Positions 32,523-44,359 of a DNA stretch of 46,108 nucleotides are shown here, piece by piece. The stretch comes from Adiantum capillus-veneris (taxonomy: Eukaryota > Streptophyta > Polypodiopsida > Polypodiales > Pteridaceae), in NCBI GenBank assembly GCA_014529385.2, contig JABFUD020000293.1, positions 1 to 46,108 of the forward strand, in the 5' to 3' direction. Within the stretch, counting starts at the first letter, position 1, and each line of letters starts with the position of its first letter. The notes under the pieces were generated by a model. It was not told the origin of the DNA, did not search any database, and saw only the letters and a list, made by a program, of their open reading frames with translations. The position numbers were made by a program, and so were the translations under genes.

Positions 32523-34369
32523 CTATGTGCTTGGGTGCAACATTATGGTGATTTCTACAGACGAATGGATGTGCTCAATGCTAGGTGTTTGATGCAGGTG
32601 GTTTAACTAAGGAGGGGTTTGGCAACCTACTTGAGAAGAGGTGGCATGAAACAAGAATAAGACTTTGTACATATGATAGCATTTTTTGTTTTGCTCAATA
32701 GTGGTTTCTAGTTTTGCAGTTCCCAAAGTTCAATAAACATGTTTTTGGTTGAACATAAATGTTCAACAAGGGGTTAATGATGGTGTAGTTAAAGTTGGTA
32801 AATGCTATGAATAGTGCAAGGCAAGGGTATGGGAGCTTATAGGTACATGCTAAAGTGGTAAGACAGATATGAAGGTCAAGGGTAGGCAATGGGTAGTAGT
32901 TGTGTATGATTTATGTGGTTTTTTGGGCCAAGGTACTCTACTATTGTGCCTATTTAAGGTGGCTACTCAAAGGGTTCAAAGTGTATAAATGGAAGTTCCA
33001 AAGGTGGTCCTTGAGGTTTTCTCTAAGCTGGTCCAAATGGCTCCTTAAAGGAAGCTACGGAGTGCAAGCTATGGCAATTTCAAGGTAAAAGTGATTTGCA
33101 GATCCCCGCCAGATTGGACAAATGCAGAAGGATGGTAGGAGTGGATGTGAGTACGTGGACCTAAAGTGATTGATTTATAATTCATGTCGGTCTCTTTGGA
33201 TCAGCAATCAAAGTTCAAACGGCCAAGCTAGACAATTACAAGGGCAGCTCTGTGCCAGTTGGGTTGCCTTGGTAAGTGTGCCATGAGGGATTTTCTTGAG
33301 ATTTCCAACATTTTCAAAGGTGATATGGAGCATAAGAAGTCCATTGGAAGGTACAGCTCATCAATTAGGGCTCGTTGAAGTTTGTGGATAATGGTGGTAG
33401 TGGAGGGTGATTTCTATCCAATTGGGGGCTCGTTGTTTGAGGGCATGCAAAGGCAAAAAAGAAGCAAGATTTTTTTGGGATCAAAGTTAGCAACGTAAGC
33501 TTCTACTATGGTTTTAAATGAGGGGAATCTGAAAAGGGAGCAGAGAATGAAGCAAGCTCGAAGGCAGTAAAAGAGGATTTTTTTGTTAGTTTTGCAAAGG
33601 TTTTTGGAGGGTGTGGACGGGCAGTCTCCGTGGGAATGCCATGTGGCGAGACAATGAACCCACATGGGGTGTGGGCGGGTAAACTATCATGATATATATA
33701 GTGGTTTGTACCTCCCCATAGTGCAACATAAGGAGAGAGAGAGAGGGAGCTCCAATGGAGCCCTCCTCACCCCTCCCCCGTGGGCATTGCGAGCGGGCGT
33801 ATCGGGCGGGCGGGGACTCTGGCGCACTGTGGCACTGTGACGGTTGTTGGCGGTGCTTCAGTGCCTTTGTGTGTCTTACGGTGATGCTGGTGACTTTGAG
33901 GTTGGAGCATGTTAGGGGGTGTTTGTATGAGAGTTTCCCACGGACCCCCTCCCGTTTTACTGGAGACACAAAACCTCTTACTTGGACCCCATGGTGCCGT
34001 GCACCACTGCTATGAATAGGGACCCTTCTCGCATAGATTGGTGATCAAGGAAATTGGGTTAAGGGATGGTTCTCATGTGTGCATGTAGAGTAAGTGTCAG
34101 AAAAGTGTTCGAATGCAAAAAAAGGAAAATCCACCCCAATAACGGCCCCCCTTTTTGCCAATTGGAGGAGCAACTTCCTAGAGGATTGCAAGGAGCCAAG
34201 AGGTTTTTGGTGTGTGCCCCTCCATGTAAAGAAGTTGGCCATGGTGTGGCCCAAAGGAGTCTGTATGGGGTTTGTGCATGGTATTTTCATTGGAATTGAA
34301 GCTACCATAGAGAGTTGCGATGCAAGCTGTGGTATAATCGTCCAAAATGGCAATTAGCCTATATGTAAC
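32523..34369. other. Unassigned region with TATA-like element
   Basis: No gene recognised. ATGATATATATAGTGG near 33690 followed by GC-rich text (33750-33960) could be an old promoter or LTR. The short frames on both strands here lack features. Confidence 0.3.
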
Positions 34370-35705
34370 TTGCCTCCGACAAGAAGTCCATTGATACAAA
34401 GTGGATATATAAGTAGAAATGTCATATACACAATGGAAGTGATTGCTCAAGAAAAGGGCATTAATTTTGTTGACTATAACTCCCACTCATCGTATGATTA
34501 CATTGTATTGTCTATATACTGATAGTCTATAATTCTTGGAATATTAAGCACTAGTTGGCCATAAAACACGTTGCAAAACATGAAAGCTGACATGAGAAGG
34601 TGATGCGGCACAACCTTGTGGTTTCAAAAAGGGCAATGAACTAAATATCATGAGCTAAAGGAAGCATAATATGGACTAAAATAAGCACCGCATTGCACAT
34701 CTCATTTTAGAGGGTTTTCGCAACAGTGCCAATAAGAGCACCTTGTATATAAAATGGACAAGTGATATATTATTTCTCATTGTTCTTAATTTGAATGATT
34801 TATTCCTCATGTATCAAAGTGGGATACATAATGCTAAAATGAAGACTGATCTTAGCTCAATATTTGGCATGTTAGATACGGGTCCCTTACATCATAATTT
34901 GGGATTTGGTGTAAGCATAGTGACGAAGGGATCATTTTGCACGTGGAAAACTATGCGTAGGCATTAATGCATGGATTTGTTCTTGCGTATGGAAGACATG
35001 TTGCCTACACCTATATAATATCAAGTCTTTTGATGTCTCTTTATATTAGTGGGTCATATCCTATTCATTCGTGTATGCATTAGTGGGTCATATCCTATTC
35101 ATTCGTGTATGCATTAAAAAACCAGACGCTCAATTACAATGAGAAAATTTATGCTTAGCCTAGAAATAGGCATTGGGAGTCAGTTAATATTCGATCTTTG
35201 AGTACTTGGTTGGCACTAGGAAACTTGGTTTTCTAAATCCCAAGGGGAGTCCATTGCATTGGGTTTATCTGCTTTTATAGCCTCATAATGGCCTTGTCGG
35301 TATGACATGCCTATGTAATGCGTAGTTTTTTGTTATTCTCAATAGGTCATGAATATCACGATCGAGGGACAAGCAACATATTATGGCCAATCCTAGTACT
35401 AAGTCTCAATAAGGGGGGTTTGACAACTATGGTTGAGTGTGTGGCTTAGATACCTTGTGGCTGATATGGGGGTTTGGACAACACTATTCCACCACTATCT
35501 ATGTTGATAGTCATAGTGCATTTTCATTTGCAAGAAACCAAGGGTTTCATGCTTCTGCAAACCAAATTGAGGTGCAAGGAGAGACTCTTTGCAAAAGAGA
35601 TAGGCTCAGCTTATATGCCAACACAATCCACATGGCTTGGCACTCCCTTGAACTTCATGTATCAACTATCATTTACCACATTGGATTTATCACCATATTA
35701 ATATA
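34370..35705 (+). pseudogene. Ty1/copia reverse transcriptase-RNase H relic
   Basis: The remains follow copia order. DKKSIDTKWIYK (34378 on) matches the start of the reverse transcriptase (K.IG.KWVYK). KGINFVDYNSHSS matches the GIDY.ETFSPV region. YHELKEA.YGLK.AP (about 34650) matches the KL.KALYGLKQAP motif. Near the end, TIYVDSHSAFSFARNQGFHA (about 35490-35550) is the RNase H DN.SA region, followed in another frame by GTPLNFM, the TKPL motif. Stops and shifts occur every few dozen codons. The gag and integrase halves are missing. Confidence 0.72.
35045..35112 (+). repeat. 34-bp perfect tandem duplication
   Basis: ATTAGTGGGTCATATCC ... CGTGTATGC occurs twice in direct contact within the copia relic, a recent slippage or repair scar. 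Confidence 0.85.
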
Positions 35706-36009
35706 GTGATGTGTGTAAGCACCCTTAAGAACATTGGAATTTTATTTTCTTCACTATAGGGTTTTTTGCTCCATGCATTGTATAGATGCCCATTATTGTA
35801 GGGCAAGCTCTTCCCTTTGCACTTCCACACTAAGTAACACAACCCTTTGTATTTTCATTTAAAATTTTCCTTCTTCTCTAGGCTTTGTGTGTGCATTTAT
35901 GAAACCCTTCCAATGCTTGTGACCCAATCATTTTTCAAAGATTTAAAACTGCTTAAAGGAAAAGCATACAAGGTAATGAAAGTTAAGGATGTGCAAGTGA
36001 TTTTATTGC
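35706..36009. other. Spacer between copia and gypsy relics
   Basis: AT-rich, nothing recognised. Confidence 0.4.
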
Positions 36010-38280
36010 TCCTTAACGTATAAAGCACACATCCTTACCAATCCCAAAGGCGTTTACATGGTTTTTAAATGTCTACTCTTAACATCTAGCTAAAATTGAT
36101 CATACCGTGAATAAAGATCTCCCATTGAGTGAAATGAGACCTTCTTGCAAACAGCTATGTAACTTCACCCACAATTGGTATTGTACCCACATTCCTAATG
36201 GTTTTTTAGAGATTGCATATCTTGTATGAAACGCAATCCTCCATTCTTCTTAGGCACAATGAACCATCTATTTGCATATGGTGGGCAAGAAGGCTTCCAA
36301 ATACCCATGCTAATCTTATGGTTGAATAGCTCTCTAACCTTTGCCAAATGTGCTCTTGGAACTAGGATTGGACGCAAATTCCAAGATACATGAGAGATAG
36401 TGAATATGACCATATGTGCAAAGACATGAGGATCAAGACATTCGAACTCATGTGGGTGAAATGCAAAAGCCTACCATCTCTTAAAAGCATTTCTTTAAAA
36501 CACGTTTTCTCTTCTTGTGTTCAAAACTCCTCACAGCTAACCTTTATTTCTTTTAGAGATCTCAAAAGATCCTTTCCTCCAATACCTACTTTAAGTTTGT
36601 ATTAACTTCAATGTCGGATAGTAGTTTATATGCACGGCCTTTTGTTTTTGTTTTCCTTGCTCTTTCTTCTTTCGTGCGGATGCTTCTTCCATAGGAACCT
36701 CAAGAGGAGGAGACACCCGCAATGAAGCCTCATAACAAGGTCCTAGATCTTCCTTCTTCCATCTCTTGTAACCCTCTTGAAGTGGAGGATCCTTGGTCCC
36801 CATTATCACGTTACGTTCTCTTCCACAATTGCTTCATTGTTATGACATTTGCAAGATAAGCATACACTGATAAAGAGTCCATAGGATCATCCCAACTTGT
36901 TGTATAGCATATGCAATCACCAACTTGTTGTAATGCCTATTTAGTTGCTTCATTGTTATGACATTTTGCAAGATAAGCATGCACTGATAAAGAGTCCATA
37001 GGATCATCCCAACTTGTTGTATGGCATATGCTATCACCAACTTGATTTAATACCTATTTAGTTACTTTCCCTTTTTTGGATGACGCCAATGCATATGGCC
37101 ACAAGCCATCAACCTCCTCAAAAACATCATGAATAGGCTTTGACCTTTCTTTGGAATCGGCTCTATCTTCATTCCACAGGTAGCGGCCTCCACACTACAG
37201 AGATGGCATGATTGATCGCCATATCGCCATATCCTCCAATTAATTTCACAAACCCCCTTTTCCAAATATAGTTCCTAATGGCATATCTGTCTCCCATAAA
37301 CGGATCTTCTCATCCTTAAGAAAATACAAGATCTATTTTCAAAGAATCAATTGAAGCCTTTTGTCATGGTTTGCGCTATCACACCATATACATCTATGCA
37401 CAAACCTTTCTTTCCTTTGGGAACTTTATCTAGAAGGTTGTTCTTCTCTTTCAAGCTCACCTCACCAGCTTTAACTTTATTTCTCACATGTCCTTAACAA
37501 ATTCATCAAGCATAGAATTATCACCTTCGGAACTCACAATAGTAGGCTTTGTTGGAATCTATAGCATGCTGAGGTAGAAGTGGCACCATTGACGACCATC
37601 TTGTTTCTACATCGTCGCCTCTTCACAAACAATGAGACCGCATCCTCAACCTCTTTCCACTAAACTTTTAGTCCTTGTTCTGTATTCTTGTTCTCTAGTA
37701 GAAACTCTAACTTTGCTTGGAGTTCACAACATAGAACTGAAAGAAAAAGATCTCTTTTCACTAGCCAAAGTACCTCGCTCTATTCTTGACACTTGAGCAT
37801 AATGTCGCTCAAACTCCCTCAACAGTTTAGCAATGGAAAGTCCCTCTTTTGGCTTGGTAACGCATTCTAAGAAAGTTCTTCAAAATCCTCCATGAATTAT
37901 TCCTCATTTAGAGCTAATTTGAATTTCTCCCAAGCTCTTTTATGCTCCTCCTTGATTCCCCTTACCTAGTCTCTTCTCTAGTTTGAGAGAACATAACAAG
38001 CACAAAACTTCCAATCATCTCTACCGCTCCTACCGGTTGTAATACAATCTCCTTCACATAACTCAAAAAATAATTTGTGACATCTTTCTCTTCAAGCTGG
38101 TCCATTTTATTCGCCATAGATTGAATGCTTTTGTTTCTAACAACTCCCTTCTTTCTATTGGTTATTCTTGTTGCATAAACATAGCAAATGCTTGAAACAT
38201 TTGTATTGCACCTTGATCAAAGCGCATAACGTGTTGTTCTTGTTGATTAAAACTGATGTAAGTCCACCATTAAAACTCCT
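36010..38280 (-). pseudogene. Ty3/gypsy gag to reverse transcriptase relic (minus strand)
   Basis: Read on the minus strand, about 37860-37600 gives GLSIAKLLREFERHYAQVS and then, in a shifted frame, WKEVEDAVSLFVKRRR, a gag capsid-like helix set known from plant gypsy elements. About 37265-37060 is a charged stretch with SCHLCSVEAATCG. At 36413-36195, YANRWFIVPKKNGGLRFIQD is the first strand of the reverse transcriptase palm. Further on, TIRNVG and LDVKSRHLKTM.TPLGL (about 36100-36030) match the region preceding the catalytic FGL.NAP motif. The element then stops. All parts carry stops and frameshifts. A tandem duplication (36831-37063) lies between gag and RT. Confidence 0.65.
36831..37063 (+). 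repeat. 116-bp tandem duplication
   Basis: Two adjacent copies (36831-36946 and 36947-37063), each with TTCATTGTTATGACATTT ... AGAGTCCATAGGATCATCCC, differ at only a few positions. Confidence 0.85.
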
Positions 38281-38296
38281 TAGTTAGCCAAGTCAT

Positions 38297-39393
38297 TTGG
38301 ATGCTTATTTTTTATGTTACTTTAACCTAAATTTTTTCCAAAATATAAGTAGAAATGGTTGTGTTATGGGACCAAAGGGTAGGAACCTCACTCTTCAACC
38401 AAGCCATCCTCTCCTATTTATTGAACGGAGAGCCTTCATGCCGGTTCCCACTCTCCCGTGCTCGGCCACGCTTGCCACAGTTGGCCTCACATTATTTTCT
38501 CTTTGAAAAAGAGTTTTTGTCCTAAAAAACAAAAGGGATAGTTTTTCTTAAGAACACCAAAGTTTTCCCAAGTGGCACCTTCTTCATGTTTATCTTTGTA
38601 CTTAACCAATGCTTATCGATGTACATGATGACACATACATAAATCATGATAGTCAAGGATGCGCTTGGTTGGCTGGGAGATTTAATGAAGTCACCTAGAA
38701 CATGTTGATCAACTACATTGCCATCCCTATGCAAGCGTTTATGTAAACAACTTAATGAAAAATCGGATGAACATGAGAATGCACCAGTTAAAGAAAATTT
38801 GTAGGCCATATCTTCAACCCACTTAGGTGTATTAAAATTTTGAGACATTTTGAATGTTTTGGAACACGTAAGGATACCTCTTCACTTTCGTAAAAGTGAC
38901 TTGCCAACATTTTTTATCAGCATATTTCTTGTATCTTTATTGTGCTTATTGAGCATTTTGATGAGCAATCTTGGAGCATATCCAAACGATGTTAGATAAA
39001 GTTATTGACTTGCTAGATTCTTTCTATAGCTAACTCTACCAGAAGTGGTGACTTATGTTGAAACCCGTACATAAGCATGAATGAATTAAATCGAGTAGTA
39101 ACATGGTTACATTGCTATAAGCAAGTTATTGGATAGGGAGATAATCTTTATAATCTATTTGATTTTTGCTAACATATACTCGTAGCATATCCGCCAACAC
39201 TTGGTTAACTCATTCAGTCTGACCATCCATCTCTGAATGATTTGTCGTACTGAGATTGAGTTGTGTTGCAGTCCTGTAAAGGCAAACCTCCAGAAGCCAC
39301 TACTAAACTTGGGATCATGATAACTGACAATATTGTTAGGTAACCCATAGAGTCTATAAAGATTTTCAACAAATAACTTGCCTAACTAAGGAG
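38297..39393 (-). repeat. Left arm of an inverted duplication (gypsy integrase 3' end)
   Basis: On the minus strand the arm runs from an integrase-core remnant (RLYGLPNNIV) through an integrase C-terminus (LHKRLHRDGNVVDQHVL, KVPLGKTLVFLRK) to a non-coding tail. It pairs with 40887-39784 over about 1.1 kb, with roughly four in five bases alike by eye. Both arms contain stops. ACTCCTTAGTTAGCCAAG occurs at 38276 just outside and, inverted with one change, at the far end (39377-39394). Confidence 0.75.
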
Positions 39394-39543
39394 TTAGTGG
39401 TGGACTTACTTCGAATAAATTTACATACTTTCGTCAATCTATCTATAATCACCTATATCGAGTCATTACCTTGTACCGTTTCATGTCGTGGCAGATACAC
39501 AATATGAAATAAAAACATTTACCTCATCTTTTATAAAACCATC

Positions 39544-39628
39544 TTTTGTGCATGGGGATAAAACCAACAATGTATATATTGTGATTTTTTGTGCATGGAA
39601 ATAAAACCAACAATGTATATATTGTGAT
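39544..39628 (+). repeat. 42-bp tandem duplication in the hairpin spacer
   Basis: TTTTGTGCATGG(G/A)(G/A)ATAAAACC ... TATATTGTGAT is repeated in direct contact. Confidence 0.8.
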
Positions 39629-39783
39629 ATATGCAAAATCGACTATTGTGGTTGCTATACCGATCTAGGGAGTCGTTGCCTTGGATGTAGCATTATTACA
39701 TGCTTTTTCATTTGATAACATGCCTAATTTGGTCTAACAATGTACATATCTTGTGTTTTTTGGTGGCACACTCGTCTTGCTTA

Positions 39784-40887
39784 CAAACTCCTTAGTTAGC
39801 CAAGTATTTGTTGACCATCTTTATAGACTTTATGGGTTGCCTAGCAATATTATCAATTATCGTCATCCAAAGTTAAGTAGTCGCTTCTAGAGGTTTGCCT
39901 TTATAGGACTGTAACACAACTCAATTCAACACGACAGATCATTGAGAGACGGGTGGTCAAACAAAATAAGTTAACCAAGTGTTGGCGGATATGCTACAGG
40001 TACATATTTGTAAAAAGCAATCAAATTATAAAGATTATCTCCCTATCCTAGAATTTGCTTATAATAGTGCAACCATGTTACTACTCAATTTAATTTGTTC
40101 ATACTTATGTAGGGTTTCAATCTCAGTCACCACTTCTGGTAGAGTTTGTTGTAGAAAAAATTTAACAGTCAATAACTTTATCCAACATCATACGGATATG
40201 CTCCAAGATTGCTCATCAAAATGTTCAATAAGCACAATAAAGATACAAGAAATATGTTGATGAGAAACGTCGACAAGCCACTTTCATAGAAGGTGAAGAG
40301 AAATCCTTACGTGTTCCAAAACATTCATAATGTCTCAAAATTGTCATATACCTAAGTTATCTCTTAGATATTGTGGCCCATTCAAAATACTAAAGTGAGT
40401 TAAAGATATGGCCTACAAGTTTTCTTTAACCTATATTCATCCGGTTTTTCATTAAACGCTTGCATAGGGATGGCAATGTTATTAATCAACATGTTCTAGT
40501 TGACTTCATTAAATCTCCCATCCAACCAAGCACATTCTTGATTATCATGATTTACGTACATGTAATAATGTACATCAATAAGCATTGGCTAAGTGCAAAG
40601 ACATACATGAAGAAGGTGCCACTTGGGAGAACATTAATGTTCTTAAGAAAAATTATCCATTCTGTTTTCTTAGGACAAACGCTTTTTTAGGAGGTAGTAA
40701 TATGAGGCCAAGCGTGGCCAAACACGGAAGAGTGGGAACACGCATGAAGGCTCCCCGTGTTATAAATTAGGAGAGGATGGCTTGGTGGAAGAGTGAGGTT
40801 CCTACCCTCTGGTCTTATAACACAACCATTTCTTCTTTGATTTTGGAAAAAAATTAGGTAAAAATAACATAAAAAATAAGCATCCAT
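39784..40887 (+). repeat. Right arm of the inverted duplication (gypsy integrase 3' end)
   Basis: The plus-strand copy of the left arm. YRLYGLPSNII, LADMLQVHICKKQSNYKDYLPILEFAYNSA (read across 39979-40080), HTDMLQ and MHRDGNVINQHVL are typical gypsy integrase core and C-terminal phrases. The arms start and stop at matching places, which suggests duplication of one segment in opposite orientation rather than two independent insertions. Confidence 0.75.
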
Positions 40888-42885
40888 TACTTGCCCATCC
40901 TACCCTCCCCCCCCCCCAAACCTTCGACCCCCACAATAACAAAAAGCATAGGGCTCAAAGAGAGATATGTTCAAAAGTAGACTTAGGTCTATGCTAAAAA
41001 AAGACATTATTTCTACAACATGATGTTTGGTTTTGGATACAAGTGCATGGTGAGAATTTCATCAAGGTCAATTCCTTGCATTGCATCATTAGATCGATCC
41101 CTACTCTATCATGTCTTCTCATTACCTTATTACCAAGTAAAAACAGATCTAGCAAATCTTTACAAATCTAATTTTAGTTAAAAGGAAACTCAAACAAATA
41201 GTCGAGCTAGAGTGCTCTCGCATAACATCAAACAATAGTCCATATTTCTTCTTATTAACTCTCAACAAGATACAATCTTGAAGAGCTTACAAGGGGCATA
41301 GCAATCATAGTTGTTGCGTCTGTTCCATGACATAGTTTGCAACAATGGAGGCATATCGTCCTTGCAAGTCACATGAAAGTGCCTGCAAATAGAAAAGACC
41401 ATCGTGCAATCGAAACCTACAAAGCAACCATGGCAAAACAAAAGGGAGAAAGTGAGACACAACACGTTATGTGTACCTCCACACTCGGAGTGCTACACAT
41501 AAACGCAAGATGATAGACGAAGAGCAACATGAGCACTAGATACAATCTCCTCCCATGCAACAGTGGGCACCTAAGTGTGGTAGACTAGTTATGCCATTTC
41601 CCTCTTGAATAAGAGGTCTTGAGTTCAACTCTCCTCATCAAATAGATCTTTAAAGTCTCTTGGGATAGTATTCTACAATGTTAAAATTCTCTTCTCTTCT
41701 TCCTTTTACAAGTGTTTAATTTATAAAAGAAAAGTCTACCTTAAAATAGGTACATTCCACTTTGAGTAAAAAGAGAAATTGTCCATATACTCTATTTACA
41801 ACATGATCAGAACTTCTCTTAGTTAGGAGATAACAATTGGTGTATGTAGTTTAAGACATGTGAAATTGATTTTTTTTTGGAAAAGAAAAGGCCCACCAAT
41901 ATGTAGCCATTCATTAGTAATTGGTGGGCTTTTTCTTTTCAAAAAAAAAATTCTAGTCTTTTAAAATGTTAAGGATTTTATCAAAACATTTAGAAGTAGG
42001 ATAAAGCCTTCCAGAAGGGATGCTTAAGGGTCTTGAATCATGAGACGAGAAGGTTCTTGAATTTGATTAGTTTTTATCACCATCATATTGATGATTAGGA
42101 AAAGTCTAACTTGTAGAAAAGTCTTGCAACAACTTTTGTGCCATATACGTTTACTTGTTTCTAGGGATACAATTTTAAAGGTAATAGAGAAATCTCAAAA
42201 AGTTGTTGACATACTCTTTCTTTGTGTAATCATACTACATTGACCATTAAGGACACAAGCAAATGATCTCGTCTTCCATGTGCACATGCAACTTTTGTGC
42301 TATGGCGACTTGGCTTCTATGCCAAAAACTTGAAGCCCAACATTCGAGTCGGAAGACACGCACACTTGCGCACACCAATATTCTTTTGCTCATGAAATGT
42401 TTCTTTTGCTCATGATGATGACAAGAAGATCCATCTCTTGCAAAGCAACTACAAGCCTTTATTACACTCCACATTAAATACCCCTTCACTCTTCACATTA
42501 AATACCTCTCCAATTTCAAAATTCCCCAACTACCACCTCGTTTCTGGCACTTTTTTATATTCTTGAAATAACCATAAAAGTTTGACAAAATATACCCCCG
42601 TTCAATTTGACAAGCATCTCTCAAGGTATTATGTTAGCAAGCTTATATAAGAAAAGTCATGCTTACATTGTGGGCTCATTAGATAAAATTGTAGGGTTTT
42701 TGATGACACAAATGCCACTATTTGTAAGCTCATTGAAACGCAGTTAAACAAAGAGCTTTATCATCAGGTTGAATCAACTGTAAAATTTGAACCAATCTGT
42801 CCGACTATGGTACAAGGCTATGTTCAGAAATTTCAGAACTTTAAGGGCATTCTGTGAATTACACCACCTGCTAGTTGCCCTCCTT
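40888..42885. other. Long gene-free stretch
   Basis: Apart from the hairpin at 41871-41949 no gene or recognisable element is seen. Short frames on either strand lack features. Confidence 0.45.
41871..41949. repeat. 79-bp near-perfect hairpin (foldback or MITE-like)
   Basis: Arms 41871-41900 and 41920-41949 match at 28 of 30 positions. The core is AAAAGGCCCACCAAT facing ATTGGTGGGC, with a 19-nt loop. The outer parts are T- and A-runs. No clear target duplication is visible. Confidence 0.7.
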
Positions 42886-43141
42886 GTTTGCACTGTTAAA
42901 ATCACTAAGGTCTCAGAAGGTTGAGATTTGGAAGCAAAGGTCCAAAAAAATCCTGTGGACATTTCTTGACAAGAGGACATCCTAAGGCTGGCTGATGAGG
43001 CCGAGCAACTTGGGACACTGTTTGCATTGCTTAAATTACTAAGGTCTCAAAGGTTCAAATTTGGAAGCAAAGGTCCACAAAAACCCTATGGACATTTTCG
43101 GATGAGGACATCCCAAGGCTGGCTGATAAGGCCGAGCAACT
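42886..43141 (+). repeat. About 125-bp tandem duplication
   Basis: Copies 42886-43010 and 43020-43141 share GTTTGCA(C/T)TG, ACTAAGGTCTCA, TTTGGAAGCAAAGGTCCA and GGCTGGCTGAT(G/A)AGGCCGAGCAACT. Confidence 0.85.
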
Positions 43142-43612
43142 CTCGTCCCAAGTGGCTAGGCAAGCTGAATCAAACCAAAACTGGTCATATGCGGAGGCTA
43201 GATAAAGCTCTAATTGCTGGGAAATATTGGTTAGGTGTAATCTGGATTGACAAACTCATAATGCCATGTAGGATAGACATTAAATGTACTAGTTAGATAC
43301 AACTTGGAAGTGGAACACGATATACTTCTTATATACCTAGATGAATCCAGGATAATAAGCCCAGATTCACCCTTACAGGAAAGTATAGACTCATGGTAGT
43401 CACTCACAAGACAATATAGACAATATAAGCATCAGCTCCTTTATGCATAGTGTTGACTAAATACTACGACATCAAAGCCCAGTAGTGGGTGTAACTCTAG
43501 GTACCCTCCCAATACAAATATCTGCATACTGCATGTATTGGTGAGAGAGCTGGCCAACAGATGTTTTGTTTTAAGGGCTGAAGTGCTTCAAGTACATCTA
43601 GAAAATGAATGG
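43142..43612. other. Spacer 3' of the broken minus-strand ORF
   Basis: On the minus strand TTCATTTTCTAG (43601-43590 region) looks like a splice acceptor before a short open stretch reading VLEALQPLKQN. Otherwise nothing is recognised. Confidence 0.3.
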
Positions 43613-43987
43613 TCAGCAATGGTTTGTTCCCCTTGTGAGACTGGCAGATATGTGAAAAGAAATAAGAGGACCTTCTTGGCTCAAGTCATCATCAGGATGA
43701 ACTAGTCCCATAGCTCCACTTGCATCTATTGAAGAACCACTGTTGAAGGACTGGGGGCCAAGTAGATCATTTTTTGCCCTTAGATAAAGCAAGCCAGTAG
43801 AAATGTAGAATTGAGAAATTGTTGGAGAGCCTGAAGCGAAGGGATTTGTTGGCACTTACTTGTAGACAAGCTGTTTAGAGAGAATACTCACCATGCTTCT
43901 CAGCATCGGTGGGGATGTAACAGCTCCATTTAATTCCTCGCACTCTTTTTGTCTTGCAAAACCTGATGGCCCTTGTGCTCCTGCCAT
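43613..43987 (-). pseudogene. Unrecognised open frame with one stop
   Basis: From an ATG at 43987 the frame reads MAGAQGPSGFARQ ... SILSKQLVYK, then TAA (43858-43856), and continues open in the same frame (VPTNPFASG ... PDDDLSQEGPLISFHI) to a TGA at 43613-43615, for 124 codons in all. Its mixed composition is unlike the repeat-driven frames elsewhere. A GTAAGT donor overlaps the TAA (CTACAA|GTAAGT), so the first part could instead be a terminal exon. It lies 370 bases beyond the importin-like stop on the same strand. No family is recognised. Confidence 0.3.
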
Positions 43988-44359
43988 CTATGGAGCTCAG
44001 CGCACTCATTGCTGCCCTACAGCTCCATTGCTGAACACAAAATGCTCATGAGAAACCTTTGGATTCCACTTTGCTTCTTGTCGTTGATGATCACATTCAC
44101 TGAATGCAGCCTTTGCATAGTACCTATTTCAGGCCTGCCCTTTCACCATGCACTTTGAATGCACCCTGCACCTTTTATCTATTTCAGGAACCCAACACCT
44201 GCTACCCATACTCTCAATATGACACAGTATCTCTCTGTATAACTATGTTACAACACACTGTAGGACAAGCAAAGGGCCTGAATAATTCCTCTATTCCAAG
44301 GGACATCTCTTCTGACACGCAGATAAATATAATTGCATGTAGTCGTTTTTGTACTTGAG

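Noticed and set aside
33755-34357. Overlapping frames at 33755-34015 and 34066-34357
   Set aside because: No recognisable motif. They overlap each other on both strands and lie between retroelement relics.
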